Assembly (NCBI RefSeq): GCF_035987325.1
Contig: NZ_CP108488.1
Span: 8,246,001-8,310,000, forward strand
Source of the DNA: Streptomyces sp. NBC_01244
GTDB lineage: Bacteria; Actinomycetota; Actinomycetes; Streptomycetales; Streptomycetaceae
DNA: 64,000 nucleotides
Direction: 5' to 3'
Shown: piece after piece, positions 1-8,749 of the stretch
Numbering within the stretch: the stretch's first letter is position 1
Layout: the number at the start of each line of letters is the position of its first letter
Translations under genes and position numbers: made by a program
The notes under the pieces: model-generated
What the model saw: the letters and a program-made list of their open reading frames with translations, nothing else
Databases searched by the model: none
What the model was told of the DNA's origin: nothing

Positions 1-125
1 CGGAGCGCTACCCCCTCGCCGGGCGGGTCGGCAGCGCGGTCGGCGGATACAGCCCCGGGACCGTGTGGGACTTCGGCCTGCGCTGCGTCCTCGACGGGGT
101 CGCCCGGCTGCTGGAGCGGGGCTGA
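1..125 (+). CDS. TetR/AcrR-family regulator, C-terminal end only
   Basis: The reading frame enters from the left edge and stops with TGA at 123-125, leaving about 40 residues. The last stretch (WDFGLRCVLDGVARLLERG) has the 'FGL..hLDGh..Lh.R' ending that is common at the C-terminus of TetR regulators with a TetR_C-type ligand domain. The DNA-binding half lies outside the window, so neither target nor ligand can be named. The convergent SDR gene begins its 3' end 25 bases further on. The family call rests only on this short tail and is moderate. Confidence 0.55.
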   Translation, partial: ERYPLAGRVGSAVGGYSPGTVWDFGLRCVLDGVARLLERG

Positions 126-150
126 TCCGGCCCGATCCGAAGGGCGCGCC

Positions 151-1074
151 CTACCGGTAGCCGGTGGGGTCCGCCGGGAGGTCCGGGTCCTGCACCTCGA
201 CCATGTACCGCCAGGCGTCCGGCCGGCTGCCGTCCACGTCCGTGAAGCCGTAGACCCGGGCGAGCTGCCCGCTGGAGAGCGACTGCCCGTTCCAGCGGGA
301 GAGTTCCGGGTCGGCGGCCAGGGCCGCGACCGCGCGGCCGACGTAGAACGGGGTCTCCGAGATCCCGAAGTGCGGGACCGTTTTCAGCGCGTCCCGCCAA
401 TTCGCCTCGGTGACGCCGAAGTTGTCGAGCATCATCTCCGACCGGAGCCAGCCCGGGGTCAGGGCCACCGCCGTCGCTCCGCGCGGTCCCACCTCGTGGC
501 CGAGTGCGAACGCCATGCGCAGCACGGCGGACTTGGCGATGTCGTAGAAGAAGGAGACCCGGTAGCGGCTCGCGTTGTACTCCGCCGTGCCGTCCGTCAT
601 CTCCACCACCAGCCCGCCCGGCTCGCGCAGCAGCAGCGGGAGCGCGTAGTGGCTGGTCACCGCATGGGTCTCCACGGCCAGTCGCAGCAGCCGCAACCCG
701 TTGTCCAGGTCGTGTTCCCAGACCGTGCTCTCCCACTCGAAGAGCCGCTCGCCGCCCCAGATGTCGTTCACCAGCACGTCGAGCCGGCCCTGCTCGGCGT
801 CGATCCGCCCGACCAGGGCCTCGACCTCTCCGGGCACCAGATGGTCCGCGACCACCGCGATCCCCCGGCCGCCCGCGGCCGTGACCAGCTCGGCCGTCTC
901 CTCGATCGTCTCGGGCCGGTCGTATTCCGAGCGCCTGCCCCGCGTACTGCGCCCGCTCACGTACACGGTCGCGCCCCGCGCCCCCAACTCGACCGCGATG
1001 CCCCTGCCCGCGCCCCGGGTCGCCCCGGCCACCAGGGCGACCTTGCCTTCGAGAGTCCGCTCTGCCTCCGTCAT
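151..1074 (-). CDS. SDR-family NAD(P)-dependent oxidoreductase
   Basis: This 307-residue protein has a Rossmann-fold cofactor site near the N-terminus (GATRGAGRG, the TGxxxGxG type), the following DVLVND strand motif and a YDIAK catalytic pair (YxxxK). It should be a cytosolic short-chain dehydrogenase/reductase acting on a carbonyl or alcohol. It is a little longer than the classical 250 residues, and 'DHLVPGEVEALVGRID' suggests the subgroup often annotated as generic SDR oxidoreductase. The ATG at 1072-1074 begins MTEAERTLEGKVALV, directly before the first strand. It diverges from the P450 at 1220 across a 145-bp shared promoter region. The substrate is unknown. Confidence 0.85.
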   Translation of the reverse strand: MTEAERTLEGKVALVAGATRGAGRGIAVELGARGATVYVSGRSTRGRRSEYDRPETIEETAELVTAAGGRGIAVVADHLVPGEVEALVGRIDAEQGRLDVLVNDIWGGERLFEWESTVWEHDLDNGLRLLRLAVETHAVTSHYALPLLLREPGGLVVEMTDGTAEYNASRYRVSFFYDIAKSAVLRMAFALGHEVGPRGATAVALTPGWLRSEMMLDNFGVTEANWRDALKTVPHFGISETPFYVGRAVAALAADPELSRWNGQSLSSGQLARVYGFTDVDGSRPDAWRYMVEVQDPDLPADPTGYR

Positions 1075-1219
1075 GACCGCGACCCTACGACGCCCGCGTG
1101 CGGCGGGGGCGGCGCGGCGCGCCTGCGGATTCCCGGGACGGTACGGGTGCGGCCTTGAACAATCGGCCCCCGAGGCCGCACTGTTGGTCGAGATCCGTTC
1201 GTATTGTCAGGAGACAGGT

Positions 1220-2509
1220 TTGTCCACCGACCCCGCGCGGGCATCCGGGTCGACGCCCCCGTCCGCGACCGCGCTCCCGCACGTCATCGACCCCGCCGGC
1301 GGCTGCCCGCACGCCCTCAACGCCCGGCTGCGCGCCCGGGGCCCCGTGGCCGAGGTCGTCCTGCCCGGTGGCGTGCCCGGCACGGTCGTCCTCGGGCACG
1401 AGGCGCTGAAGGAGTTCCTCGCCCACCCCGATGTGGCCAAGGACGCCCGGCACTTCCCCGCCCTGCACGACGGCACCATCGCCCCGGACTGGCCGCTGCG
1501 CGTCTTCGCCAACGCCCAGGGCATGCACACCGCCGACGAAGCCGACCACCGCCGGCTGCGCTCCCTGGTGGGCAACGCCTTCACCGTCCGCCAGGTGGAG
1601 CGGCTGCGCCCCCGGATCGAGGAACTGACGGCCGGGCTGCTGGACGACCTGGACCGGGCGGCGGAGGCGTCCCCCGACGGGGTGGCGGACCTGCGCACGC
1701 ACGTCGCGCTGCCGCTCCCGATGAGCGTGATCTGCGAGCTCCTCGGCGTGAACCCCGAACACCGGGGGCGGCTGCACGAGCTGTCCAACACCGTCATCAT
1801 CGCCACCGACACCACCCCGGCCGAGGTCATGGCCGCCGCGCGCGAGCTCGTCGAGCTGATCGGCGCCATCGCCGCCACCCGCCGGGCCGATCCGGGCCAG
1901 GACCTGACGAGTGCGCTGATAGCGGCCCGCGACGGCGACGGCGACCGGCTCAGCGAGGCCGAACTCATCGGCACCATGCGGCTGATGCTCGTCGCGGGCC
2001 ACGAGACCACGCTCAACCTGATCAGCAATGCCGTCCGCGCCCTGTGCACCCACCGCGACCAGCTCGCGCTGGTCCTGGAGGGCAAGTCCACCTGGTCGGA
2101 CGTGGTCGACGAGACGCTGCGCTTCGACGCCCCGGTCAGCTGGTTCCCGTTCCGCTATCCGACCCGCGATCTGACCATCGGCGGGACCCTGATCCCGCAG
2201 GGCACCCCGGTCCTCGCCGGTTTCACGGCGGCCGGCCGCGACGAGGCCTTCCACGGCCCGGACGCCGACCGCTTCGACCTGACCCGCCCCACCGCGGCCC
2301 GTCACCTCTCCCTCGGACACGGCGCCCACTACTGCGTCGGAGCCCCGCTCGCCCGGCTGGAGGCCACCATCGCCCTGGAAGCCCTTTTCACCCGCTTCCC
2401 GGACCTGGACCTGGCCGTCCCCGAAGCCGAACTCCCGCACCAGCGGAGCTTCATCGGCAACAGCGTGGAGTCGCTTCCGGTCCGGCTACGGGGCCTGGCC
2501 CGGCGGTGA
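1220..2509 (+). CDS. Cytochrome P450 (bacterial class I type)
   Basis: A 429-residue soluble P450. Visible landmarks are the I-helix oxygen-activation motif (VAGHETT), the K-helix ExxR (DETLRF) and the heme loop (LGHGAHYCVGAPLARLE) with Cys near residue 372. I start it at TTG 1220 because GGAG lies 6-9 bases upstream and the homologous region begins there; the frame itself stays open further upstream. It would hydroxylate or oxidise a small molecule using ferredoxin partners encoded elsewhere. The substrate cannot be deduced. Its 3' end overlaps the convergent esterase gene by 24 bases. Confidence 0.88.
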   Translation: MSTDPARASGSTPPSATALPHVIDPAGGCPHALNARLRARGPVAEVVLPGGVPGTVVLGHEALKEFLAHPDVAKDARHFPALHDGTIAPDWPLRVFANAQGMHTADEADHRRLRSLVGNAFTVRQVERLRPRIEELTAGLLDDLDRAAEASPDGVADLRTHVALPLPMSVICELLGVNPEHRGRLHELSNTVIIATDTTPAEVMAAARELVELIGAIAATRRADPGQDLTSALIAARDGDGDRLSEAELIGTMRLMLVAGHETTLNLISNAVRALCTHRDQLALVLEGKSTWSDVVDETLRFDAPVSWFPFRYPTRDLTIGGTLIPQGTPVLAGFTAAGRDEAFHGPDADRFDLTRPTAARHLSLGHGAHYCVGAPLARLEATIALEALFTRFPDLDLAVPEAELPHQRSFIGNSVESLPVRLRGLARR

Positions 2510-3565
2510 GATCTCCGTGCTCAGCCACCCCAGGGCATCGGGGTACATCGCGATCCAGGTCTGGAAGTTGTGCCCGCCCTGCGGGCGGACCAGGGTCTTG
2601 ATCCGGACCCCGGAGTTCCGGGCCGCCTTGGTGAAGTCGGCCAGCTGCTGCGGCGGGCTGTCCTTGTCCTGCGCGGACGTGGCCAGGAACAGCCCGACGT
2701 CCGTATTCTTGTCGTGCTTCGCCTGCTGAACCAGCCACATCGGGCTGTTGCGCTCGCGCAGCACGGGATCGGACAGCACCTCCGGGTCGCCGGTCAGCGG
2801 ATCCGGATCCAGGGCGGCGCCGGCCCGGAAGGCCTTCGGGTACTGCAGCGGCAGCTTGGCCGCGCAGAAGGCCCCGGTGGAGATGCCCATCAGCCCCCAG
2901 CCCCGGGGCTCGGGGAGCGTGCGGAAGTTCTTGGCGACCAGATCCGGCACGTCCTGGGCGAGCCAGCTCGCCACCTTGCGCTGAGGGGTGTCCGTGCAGT
3001 CGGTGTTCACCCCTCCGGGGTACAGGTCGGGGATCACCAGGATGAAGGGGTGCGCCGCGCCGAGCTGGACGAGCTGCTCCAGCGCGCCGGGCATGTCGCC
3101 GATGTCGATCCAGGAGCGGGGCGAGCCCGGATAGCCGTGCAGCAGCATCAGCACGGGGAACCGGGTCTTGTCCGCGCCCGGTGCGTCGTACTCCGGGGGA
3201 GTCCACACGATCACCTGTCCGGCGAGCTTGGAGTGGGAGCCGCGGAAGTACGTGGTGCGGATGCCGTCGCCGCCGAGGGTGAACTTGGCCCGCCCCAGCG
3301 GCGGCCCGGTCATCGCGGAGTCGTTCTGCCCGGTGTCGGTGCCCAGCAGGTCGTCCCAGGAGGAGTAGAGGCCGTAGCTCCCGTTGATCCAGGCGGCGAT
3401 CACGCAGATGGCGGTGAGCTGGCAGAGGCCGATCATCAGCAGCCGGGCCGGCCAGCGCACCCAGCCGGGGCCGGGGACGCGGTTCCACAGGAGCAGCGCG
3501 GCGAGCATCGCGAGTGCCGTGACGACGATCAGCGTGACGAGGAACGACGTACTGGTCAGCTCCAC
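2486..3565 (-). CDS. Membrane-anchored alpha/beta-hydrolase-fold esterase
   Basis: A 359-residue protein with three hydrophobic segments in the first 90 residues, then a PF00756-type (esterase D/antigen 85-like) domain. The domain contains LMLLHGYPGSPRSW, the strand HPFILVIPDLYPGG and the nucleophile elbow GISTG; a late HNFQTW probably supplies the histidine. This layout, TM anchors plus an exported hydrolase, is common in actinobacteria, where relatives are mycolyl-transferase-like or generic esterases. The GTG start at 3565 has AGGAG eight bases upstream; an upstream in-frame ATG at 3661 lacks one. The exact substrate is unknown. Confidence 0.8.
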   Translation of the reverse strand: MELTSTSFLVTLIVVTALAMLAALLLWNRVPGPGWVRWPARLLMIGLCQLTAICVIAAWINGSYGLYSSWDDLLGTDTGQNDSAMTGPPLGRAKFTLGGDGIRTTYFRGSHSKLAGQVIVWTPPEYDAPGADKTRFPVLMLLHGYPGSPRSWIDIGDMPGALEQLVQLGAAHPFILVIPDLYPGGVNTDCTDTPQRKVASWLAQDVPDLVAKNFRTLPEPRGWGLMGISTGAFCAAKLPLQYPKAFRAGAALDPDPLTGDPEVLSDPVLRERNSPMWLVQQAKHDKNTDVGLFLATSAQDKDSPPQQLADFTKAARNSGVRIKTLVRPQGGHNFQTWIAMYPDALGWLSTEISPPGQAP

Positions 3566-3760
3566 TGCGCCGGCTCCTGACCTACGACGGAATGATGGAG
3601 AATTCCGGACAATACGCCAAATCTGCGATGCGCACCGCCCGGGGGAGGGGGCGGCGCGCATCGTGTCGGACCCGGGGAAGCGCCGCCGGGCGGCGAGGGG
3701 AGTGGGCGGGGAGGGGGTGGGGACGGGAGGGGTGGGGGCGGGAACGGGTGGGCGCCGGTC
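3566..3760. other. Intergenic G-rich tract
   Basis: No gene is seen between the esterase start and the DoxX 3' end. The + strand from 3697 to 3753 is almost pure G with short interruptions, in runs of three to five G. It has many more than four such runs, so it fits the general pattern for a G-quadruplex. It lies between the end of the minus-strand DoxX gene and the esterase promoter. Confidence 0.5.
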
Positions 3761-4332
3761 TCAGATCAGGAAGCGGTACCGGCGGACCAGTGCGGTCCGG
3801 CGCCAGGCCCGGCCGAGCCCGAAGTGGTTGCCCGCGGCGGTCGTGGCCACGACCGCGCCGGCCACCGCGAGGATCCAGTGGTCGTCGGTGAGGGGGTTGG
3901 TCGCGGGCAGCATCGTGACGAGCCACATGAAGCCCATCATCAGCGCGCAGGACGCGGCGGCGATCCGCGTGCCGATGCCGAGCAGGAACGCCAGGCCGAT
4001 GCCGAGCAGGCCCGTCATGAAGATCAGGTCAAGCCAGCCGGCTCCGGCTACCGAGTCGAAGGTGTGCGCGAAGGGCCCTTGGTCCCGTGCAGCAGGAACC
4101 CTTCGGTCGGTGAGCCGCCGTTGATGACGGACTTGGCCGCCGGGGTGCTGAATCCGAGCCCGAACAGCTTGTCCAGGAAGGGCCAGATGAAGGTCCAGGC
4201 CACCAGGACGCGGAGGGCGGCGAGGGCGATGCGCGCCGGCAGGGCGAGTGTGGGACCGCTCTCACCCCCGGTCGGGCCGGCGGGCGCGCCGGCGGCGGTG
4301 ATCTTGTGGGAAGGGGTGAGCAGAGTGGCCAT
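3761..4332 (-). pseudogene. DoxX-family membrane protein, split by a -1 frameshift
   Basis: The N-terminal half (start ATG 4332, AAAGG eight bases upstream) reads normally through LRVLVAWTFIWPFLDKLFGLGF and GGSPTEGFLLHGTKGP, then hits a stop at 4048. Adding one base in the run at about 4071-4080 restores the family sequence FAHTFDSVAGAGWLDLIFMTGLLGIG. This continues in the second frame to a normal C-terminus at 3761 (GLGRAWRRTALVRRYRFLI). DoxX proteins are small four-helix membrane proteins linked to redox or thiol stress. Both halves look well preserved, so the lesion is recent or a sequencing error next to a short G/C run. Confidence 0.85.
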
Positions 4333-4360
4333 GACGTGCACCTTTGTCCGTTGCGGGATC

Positions 4361-4378
4361 TTGTGAATGCATTCACAA
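4361..4378. promoter_or_regulatory. 18-bp perfect palindrome upstream of the DoxX gene
   Basis: TTGTGAATGCATTCACAA reads identically on both strands and lies 29 bases upstream of the DoxX start codon. This is the expected place for an operator over the core promoter of a regulated gene. A dimeric MarR-, Rrf2- or HxlR-type repressor is plausible by size and symmetry, but no regulator of that kind is encoded next to it. Confidence 0.7.
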
Positions 4379-4532
4379 TCTACGATCCTTATCCCGCGTG
4401 AACGCGCGGCGAAGATCCCGAACCGATGGGTCGGGAGACCTCGCAGGTCAGGACCTTGGTCCTGGGGTAGATTCACCGCCTGTTCACCTGCACGGTTCCG
4501 GGGCTTTCGGGCGGGCTGGTGTCGTATGAGGC

Positions 4533-5405
4533 ATGATCGACGGGGATATGCGGAAACTGCAGAAGACGCAGAAAGTGACGAGTCGCCGGATTCGTTCCGG
4601 AGTGCGGGCCGGGATCTCGCCGGTGGCGCCGTCGCGCGCGGGCTACCAGGTCAAACTGCTGGTCGACCCGGACCGGGTGCTCGACGCCGACGGCCGGCCC
4701 ACGGCGGCCGCGGCCGCCGCGCTGTCGCTCGGCGCACCCGGCCGCTCGGAGGTCGCCCAGTACGTGGACGACGCCGGGCGAAGCCTGAACGGGCAGGGCT
4801 GGATCGTCCGCATCCGGCGCCATGACGACGAGAACCGGATCCGCCTCGCCTACAAGGCCCGCTTCGACATCGAGGGCGACGGTACGGACCCGGCCGCCGT
4901 GCGGCGCGTGATGGAGCGGGCCTCAGGGCACAACTTCTGCGCGGGCGACGGGAATTACACCGTCCAGGTCAACCTCAGCCACACCCGCGCCACCCTCGAC
5001 TTCACCAACAAGAAGTGTCGGCCGGTCCCGGGGCTGGCGCCCGGCGAACTGCCCGGGCTCGACGCCTCCCGCGCCCTCGTCCTGGAACGCCTGCCCGGAA
5101 AGCTCGCCAAGTGGGGTGCAAAACCTGCTGGTTGGGCGGAGTCGGTCACCGCTTCATCCCGACTCCACGGTCCCGTAAAGCAGGCCAACTATCCTGGCCG
5201 GATGCTCGATCACGCGATGGAGACGCAAGTCAGCCGCCTGCGGACCGCCTCCGGCGAGCTGACCTGGTTCGCCGAGATCACCGCCAAGGGGCGCACCCTG
5301 CGCGACGCGGTCGAGCTGCGCGCCGACCTGATGGGCAAGCTCCGCGCCGAGGGCTGGCTGCTGGAGCGGGACGCCTTCAAGACCGACCTCATCCTCGGCT
5401 CGTGA
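4533..5405 (+). CDS. Protein of unknown function, possibly CYTH-like
   Basis: A 290-residue protein that I do not recognise with certainty. After a basic N-terminus it shows strand-like segments (YQVKLLVDP, GWIVRIRRHDDENRIRLAYKARF, WFAEITAKGRTL) in an order reminiscent of CYTH/triphosphate-tunnel folds, including a 'YFDT-like' YVDDAGRSLNGQGW segment. The usual ExExK metal motif at the N-terminus is not evident. No signal peptide or membrane segment is seen. Starts at ATG 4533 (GAGG upstream) or ATG 4548 are both possible. Its stop overlaps the next gene's GTG by four bases, so the two are probably co-translated. Confidence 0.65.
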   Translation: MIDGDMRKLQKTQKVTSRRIRSGVRAGISPVAPSRAGYQVKLLVDPDRVLDADGRPTAAAAAALSLGAPGRSEVAQYVDDAGRSLNGQGWIVRIRRHDDENRIRLAYKARFDIEGDGTDPAAVRRVMERASGHNFCAGDGNYTVQVNLSHTRATLDFTNKKCRPVPGLAPGELPGLDASRALVLERLPGKLAKWGAKPAGWAESVTASSRLHGPVKQANYPGRMLDHAMETQVSRLRTASGELTWFAEITAKGRTLRDAVELRADLMGKLRAEGWLLERDAFKTDLILGS

Positions 5406-6460
5406 ACACCTCCGCGCCCGCGCCCATACGCGTGGCCCACCTGGCCGACCTGCACATAGGCTCCGCGCTGCGCGGCCTGGCCGACTATCCCGGGGCGCCC
5501 GCGATAGACCGGCGCGAAGCCCCGTACGAGGCCCTGGGAGCGGCCGTGCACCGCATCGTCGGGGGCGGCTACCACGCGGTGCTCATCGCCGGGGACGTCT
5601 TCGACCGCCGCCACGCCGACGCCCGGGCGCTGGCCGCCTGCCAGGACGCGCTCGGCGCCTTCCACGAGGCGGGCCTGCGCACCGTGGTGGTCTCGGGCAA
5701 CCACGACGCCGAGACCCCGCTGCCGCACAAACTGAACCTCCCGCCCTCGGTGCGCTGGCTCGGCGCCGACGCCCCCGAGTCGGTGACCTGGCACGACCTC
5801 GGCATCACCGTCCACGGCCAGTCGGTGGCGGTGCCCGACGAGCGCCGCGACCTCGCGGCAGGCTTCCCCCGCGCGATGCCCGGCGCCGTCAACATAGGGC
5901 TGCTGCACACCAGCCTGCACGGCGCCTGGAGCGGCCGGGTCTGCGCACCGTCCGACCCGCGGACACTGGCCCGCGCCGGATACGACTACTGGGCCCTGGG
6001 CCACGTCCACCACCGGCTGGTCCCCGGCGCCGGCGCCTTCGCCGTCTACCCGGGCAACACGCACGCCCGCGGCCCCGGCGAGCCCGGCGGCCGAGGCTTC
6101 ACCGAGCTGCTGATCGGAGGCCCCGCCGCGGATCCGGACCCGGACCCGGACCCCGGCCTCGTCCCCGCTCGTGACGGCGGCGGTGACCGCCGTCGGATCG
6201 GGATCCTCCCGGTGGACACGGCCCCGGTGCGCTACGAGACGCTCCACCTCCCGTACCCGGAAACCGCCGAGGCCGACCTGCGGGACCGCTTCGCGGCCGT
6301 CCCGGAGCCGTTGGGGGACGGCGGCGGCGCCATCGTATGGACCCTCAGTGCCGCCACCCCGCCCGGCCTCCTCCACGAGGCCCGCGCCCTGGCCGGCCCG
6401 GCCGCGATGGTCTGCCCGGCCGAGGCCCCGTCCGCCGGGGTCGCGGCCGTCGCTTGCTGA
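5402..6460 (+). CDS. SbcD/Mre11-like DNA-repair metallophosphoesterase
   Basis: A 352-residue protein with the complete calcineurin-type metal site in order: VAHLADLHIG (DxH), AGDVFDRRH (GDxxD), VVVSGNHDAE (GNHD), LLHTSLHG and LGHVHHR (GHxH). The length and the DLHIG/GDVFD wording fit the SbcD/Mre11 exonuclease branch rather than phosphodiesterases. No SbcC-type ATPase follows, unlike the usual sbcDC operon. The partner gene is the unrecognised 290-residue protein, whose TGA overlaps this GTG start. An Asp-Pro-rich linker (about residues 241-250) precedes the C-terminal cap. Role in DNA end processing is inferred from the family. Confidence 0.82.
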   Translation: MNTSAPAPIRVAHLADLHIGSALRGLADYPGAPAIDRREAPYEALGAAVHRIVGGGYHAVLIAGDVFDRRHADARALAACQDALGAFHEAGLRTVVVSGNHDAETPLPHKLNLPPSVRWLGADAPESVTWHDLGITVHGQSVAVPDERRDLAAGFPRAMPGAVNIGLLHTSLHGAWSGRVCAPSDPRTLARAGYDYWALGHVHHRLVPGAGAFAVYPGNTHARGPGEPGGRGFTELLIGGPAADPDPDPDPGLVPARDGGGDRRRIGILPVDTAPVRYETLHLPYPETAEADLRDRFAAVPEPLGDGGGAIVWTLSAATPPGLLHEARALAGPAAMVCPAEAPSAGVAAVAC

Positions 6461-6490
6461 TCCGGCTTGATCCGGCTTGATCCGGTTTGA
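6455..6490. repeat. Tandem 10-bp repeat (TCCGGCTTGA)
   Basis: Three near-identical decamers, with a partial fourth, immediately follow the stop of the SbcD-like gene in the 90-bp gap before the convergent molybdoenzyme gene. No hairpin is formed by the repeat itself; GC-rich sequence follows. Confidence 0.7.
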
Positions 6491-6550
6491 TGCGGGCGGG
6501 CCCGGCACGATCCGGCGTGGCCCGGCCCGGACCGATCCGCGGGACATGCC

Positions 6551-8146
6551 TCAGCCCCGCACCCGGACCGTCACCGCGTGCCATCCGGTGGCCCCGTCGG
6601 GGAGGGTTCCCGTGCGTTCCCCGGTCTGTACGGCGCCGGTGCGGTCCGTGGCGCGGACCTCCAGGGTGTGCCCGCCCGGAGCCGCCTCCCAGATCCACAC
6701 CCACTGGCGCCAGGTGTCGTCCCCGTCCGCCGCCCCGAGCCGGGCCTCCCGCCACGGACCCGCGTCCACCCGTACCTCGACCCGGGCGATGCCCCGGTGC
6801 TGCGCCCACGCCACCCCGGCGACGGCCACCCGGCCCGCCGCGACCTCGGCGAAGGGGCGCGGGGTGTCGATGCGGGACTGGGTCTTGACCGGAGCCCGCC
6901 GCGCCCAGGAGCGGCGCACCCAGTAGGCGTCGTACGCGGCGAAGGTGGTCAGCCGCAGCTCGCGCAGCCATTTGCACGCGGAGACGTACCCGTACAGCCC
7001 CGGCACGATCATCCGGACGGGGAAGCCGTGCCGGAAGGGGAGCGGCTCGCCGTTCATCCCCACGGCCAGCAGCGCCTCACGGCCGTCCATCACGGTCTCG
7101 ACGGGGGTGCCGAGGGTCATCCCGTCCACCGAGCGCGCCACGAGCTGGTCGGCGCGGCCGCCCTGCGACGGCGGACGCACCCCCGCCTCGCGGAGCAGAT
7201 CGGCGAGGCGCACGCCCAGCCAGCGGGCATTGCCCGCGTACGGGCCGCCGACCTCGTTCGACACGCAGGTGAGGGTGGCGTCGTGCTCGACCAGGGGGCG
7301 GGCCAGCAGCTCCCGCAGGCTGAGGGTGAGGGGCCTGGAGACCCCGTCCCCGTGCACGCTCAGCCGCCAGGTGTCCGCGTCCACGCGCGGGACGACCAGT
7401 GCGGTGTCCACCCGGTAGAACGCCCGGTTGGGGGTGAAGAACGGGCCCGTCCCGGGGATCCGCAGGTCCGACCCGGCCGGGACGGGCGAGGCCGGCACCG
7501 CGGGCGGCGGAAGGACGAGCCTGGCCCGCGAGGCCGTGGCTCCCGCGTCCCCGAAGGCGCCGAGCCGCCTCCCGGCGTACCCGGCCCCGGCCGAGAGGAC
7601 CAGGGTGGCGACGGCGAGGCGGCTGAAGCCGCGCCGGTCCAGGGCGCCGGCCGGACCGGCCCCGGAGGGCCGTGGGTGGGGCCGAGGGATGGCTCTGACC
7701 AGCAGGTACAGCACTCCGGCGGCCCCGAAGCCGCCCACCAGCGAGGGCAGCGCGTCCTGCCAGGCGGCCTCCGGCCGGCTGAGCGAGGCCGCCGCGCCGA
7801 GCACGCCGAAGGCGGCCGCGAGAGCCGTGCCAGCGGCAGGGCGGCGTACGGCGAGCAGCCCGGCCGCGATCGCCACGGCGGCCAGCACCGCGCCGATGCC
7901 CAGGGTCAGGACCAGCTTGTCGTCCGTACCGAACTGGCGGACCGCCCACTCCTTGACGGCGGTCGGGGTGTGGTCGACCACGACCCCGCCGACGGCGGTG
8001 ACCGGGGCGGCCTCGGGGCGTACGGCCGCCGCCGCCAGCTGGGCCAGAGCCAGCCCGGCGAAGGCGGCGAGCAGCCCGCTGACGGCGCCGAGCGCGGCCC
8101 GGCCCGGCCGCCCGGGGCCGGCCCGCCCCGCTTTCGTACGGATCAT
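6551..8146 (-). CDS. Membrane-bound molybdopterin oxidoreductase (sulfite oxidase family)
   Basis: A 531-residue protein. The first ~200 residues contain about five hydrophobic helices. The rest is a sulfite-oxidase-type Moco domain with the cofactor Cys in LTCVSNEVGGPYAGNARWLGVRL, then HGFPVRMIVPGLYGYVSACKWL, and a C-terminal immunoglobulin-like dimerisation domain (VAGVAWAQHRGIARVEVRVD). This architecture is common in actinobacteria; the physiological substrate is not settled and could be sulfite, a sulfoxide or another oxidised compound. The ATG at 8146 starts just ahead of the first membrane helix. A small proline-rich gene sits 44 bases upstream in the same direction. Confidence 0.87.
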   Translation of the reverse strand: MIRTKAGRAGPGRPGRAALGAVSGLLAAFAGLALAQLAAAAVRPEAAPVTAVGGVVVDHTPTAVKEWAVRQFGTDDKLVLTLGIGAVLAAVAIAAGLLAVRRPAAGTALAAAFGVLGAAASLSRPEAAWQDALPSLVGGFGAAGVLYLLVRAIPRPHPRPSGAGPAGALDRRGFSRLAVATLVLSAGAGYAGRRLGAFGDAGATASRARLVLPPPAVPASPVPAGSDLRIPGTGPFFTPNRAFYRVDTALVVPRVDADTWRLSVHGDGVSRPLTLSLRELLARPLVEHDATLTCVSNEVGGPYAGNARWLGVRLADLLREAGVRPPSQGGRADQLVARSVDGMTLGTPVETVMDGREALLAVGMNGEPLPFRHGFPVRMIVPGLYGYVSACKWLRELRLTTFAAYDAYWVRRSWARRAPVKTQSRIDTPRPFAEVAAGRVAVAGVAWAQHRGIARVEVRVDAGPWREARLGAADGDDTWRQWVWIWEAAPGGHTLEVRATDRTGAVQTGERTGTLPDGATGWHAVTVRVRG

Positions 8147-8190
8147 GCGGAGTCACCGCCCGCCCCGCTCGTCGGGATGTCCCCCCCCAG

Positions 8191-8523
8191 CTACCAGGGT
8201 GCCTCCGGACCGGGGGTCCGCGCCTCGGGCGAGCGGACGGCCGGTGCACGCAGGAGCGGGCGGCCCGCCTCGGGCGAGCGGCTGTCCGGACCGCTCCACG
8301 GCCGCCGCTTGCGCAGTTCCACGATCCCGTCGGTGAGCCGCTCCCGCAGATCGGAGCGGCGGCGCAGCTGCTGCTCCCGGGCCGCGGGCGGTGGTAACCG
8401 GCCGGTGACGGGCAGGCCGGGGGGAGCGGCGGCGGGCGTGGCGGGTGGCGCGGCGGCCCCGCCGGTGAGGAACGTCAGCAGTTCCAGCGGCGCGGAGGTG
8501 CGGTGCGGGTCGGTCTCGGACAT
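8191..8523 (-). CDS. Small proline-rich hypothetical protein
   Basis: A 110-residue frame beginning MSETDPHRTSAPLELL, with a Pro/Ala-rich middle and a charged segment (REQQLRRRSDLRERLTDGIVELRKRRPW). It has no membrane segment and no recognised domain. GGAAGG lies 12 bases ahead of the ATG. Its place 44 bases upstream of the molybdoenzyme suggests one transcript. The low-complexity composition means it could still be a chance open frame in GC-rich DNA. Confidence 0.5.
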   Translation of the reverse strand: MSETDPHRTSAPLELLTFLTGGAAAPPATPAAAPPGLPVTGRLPPPAAREQQLRRRSDLRERLTDGIVELRKRRPWSGPDSRSPEAGRPLLRAPAVRSPEARTPGPEAPW

Positions 8524-8749
8524 GGCGGGCGGCGTCCTTCCGGCGATGGCGGCGTCGGAAAGGGCGGTCGCCGGACGATGGTTCCGGTGACCGCCCCTGA
8601 TCCGCTTCCGTCAGTTTTCTTCAGTGAAACCAATCCCGCGCCGGAGCGGCGGCCGGTCGGCCCGGTTGTCCCCCGGGCGAGTGGGGAGCTTCCCACCGGA
8701 GGGTGAGCGGTGCTTCACCGGGAGATCCCCACCTCCCCTGTGGTGTAGG

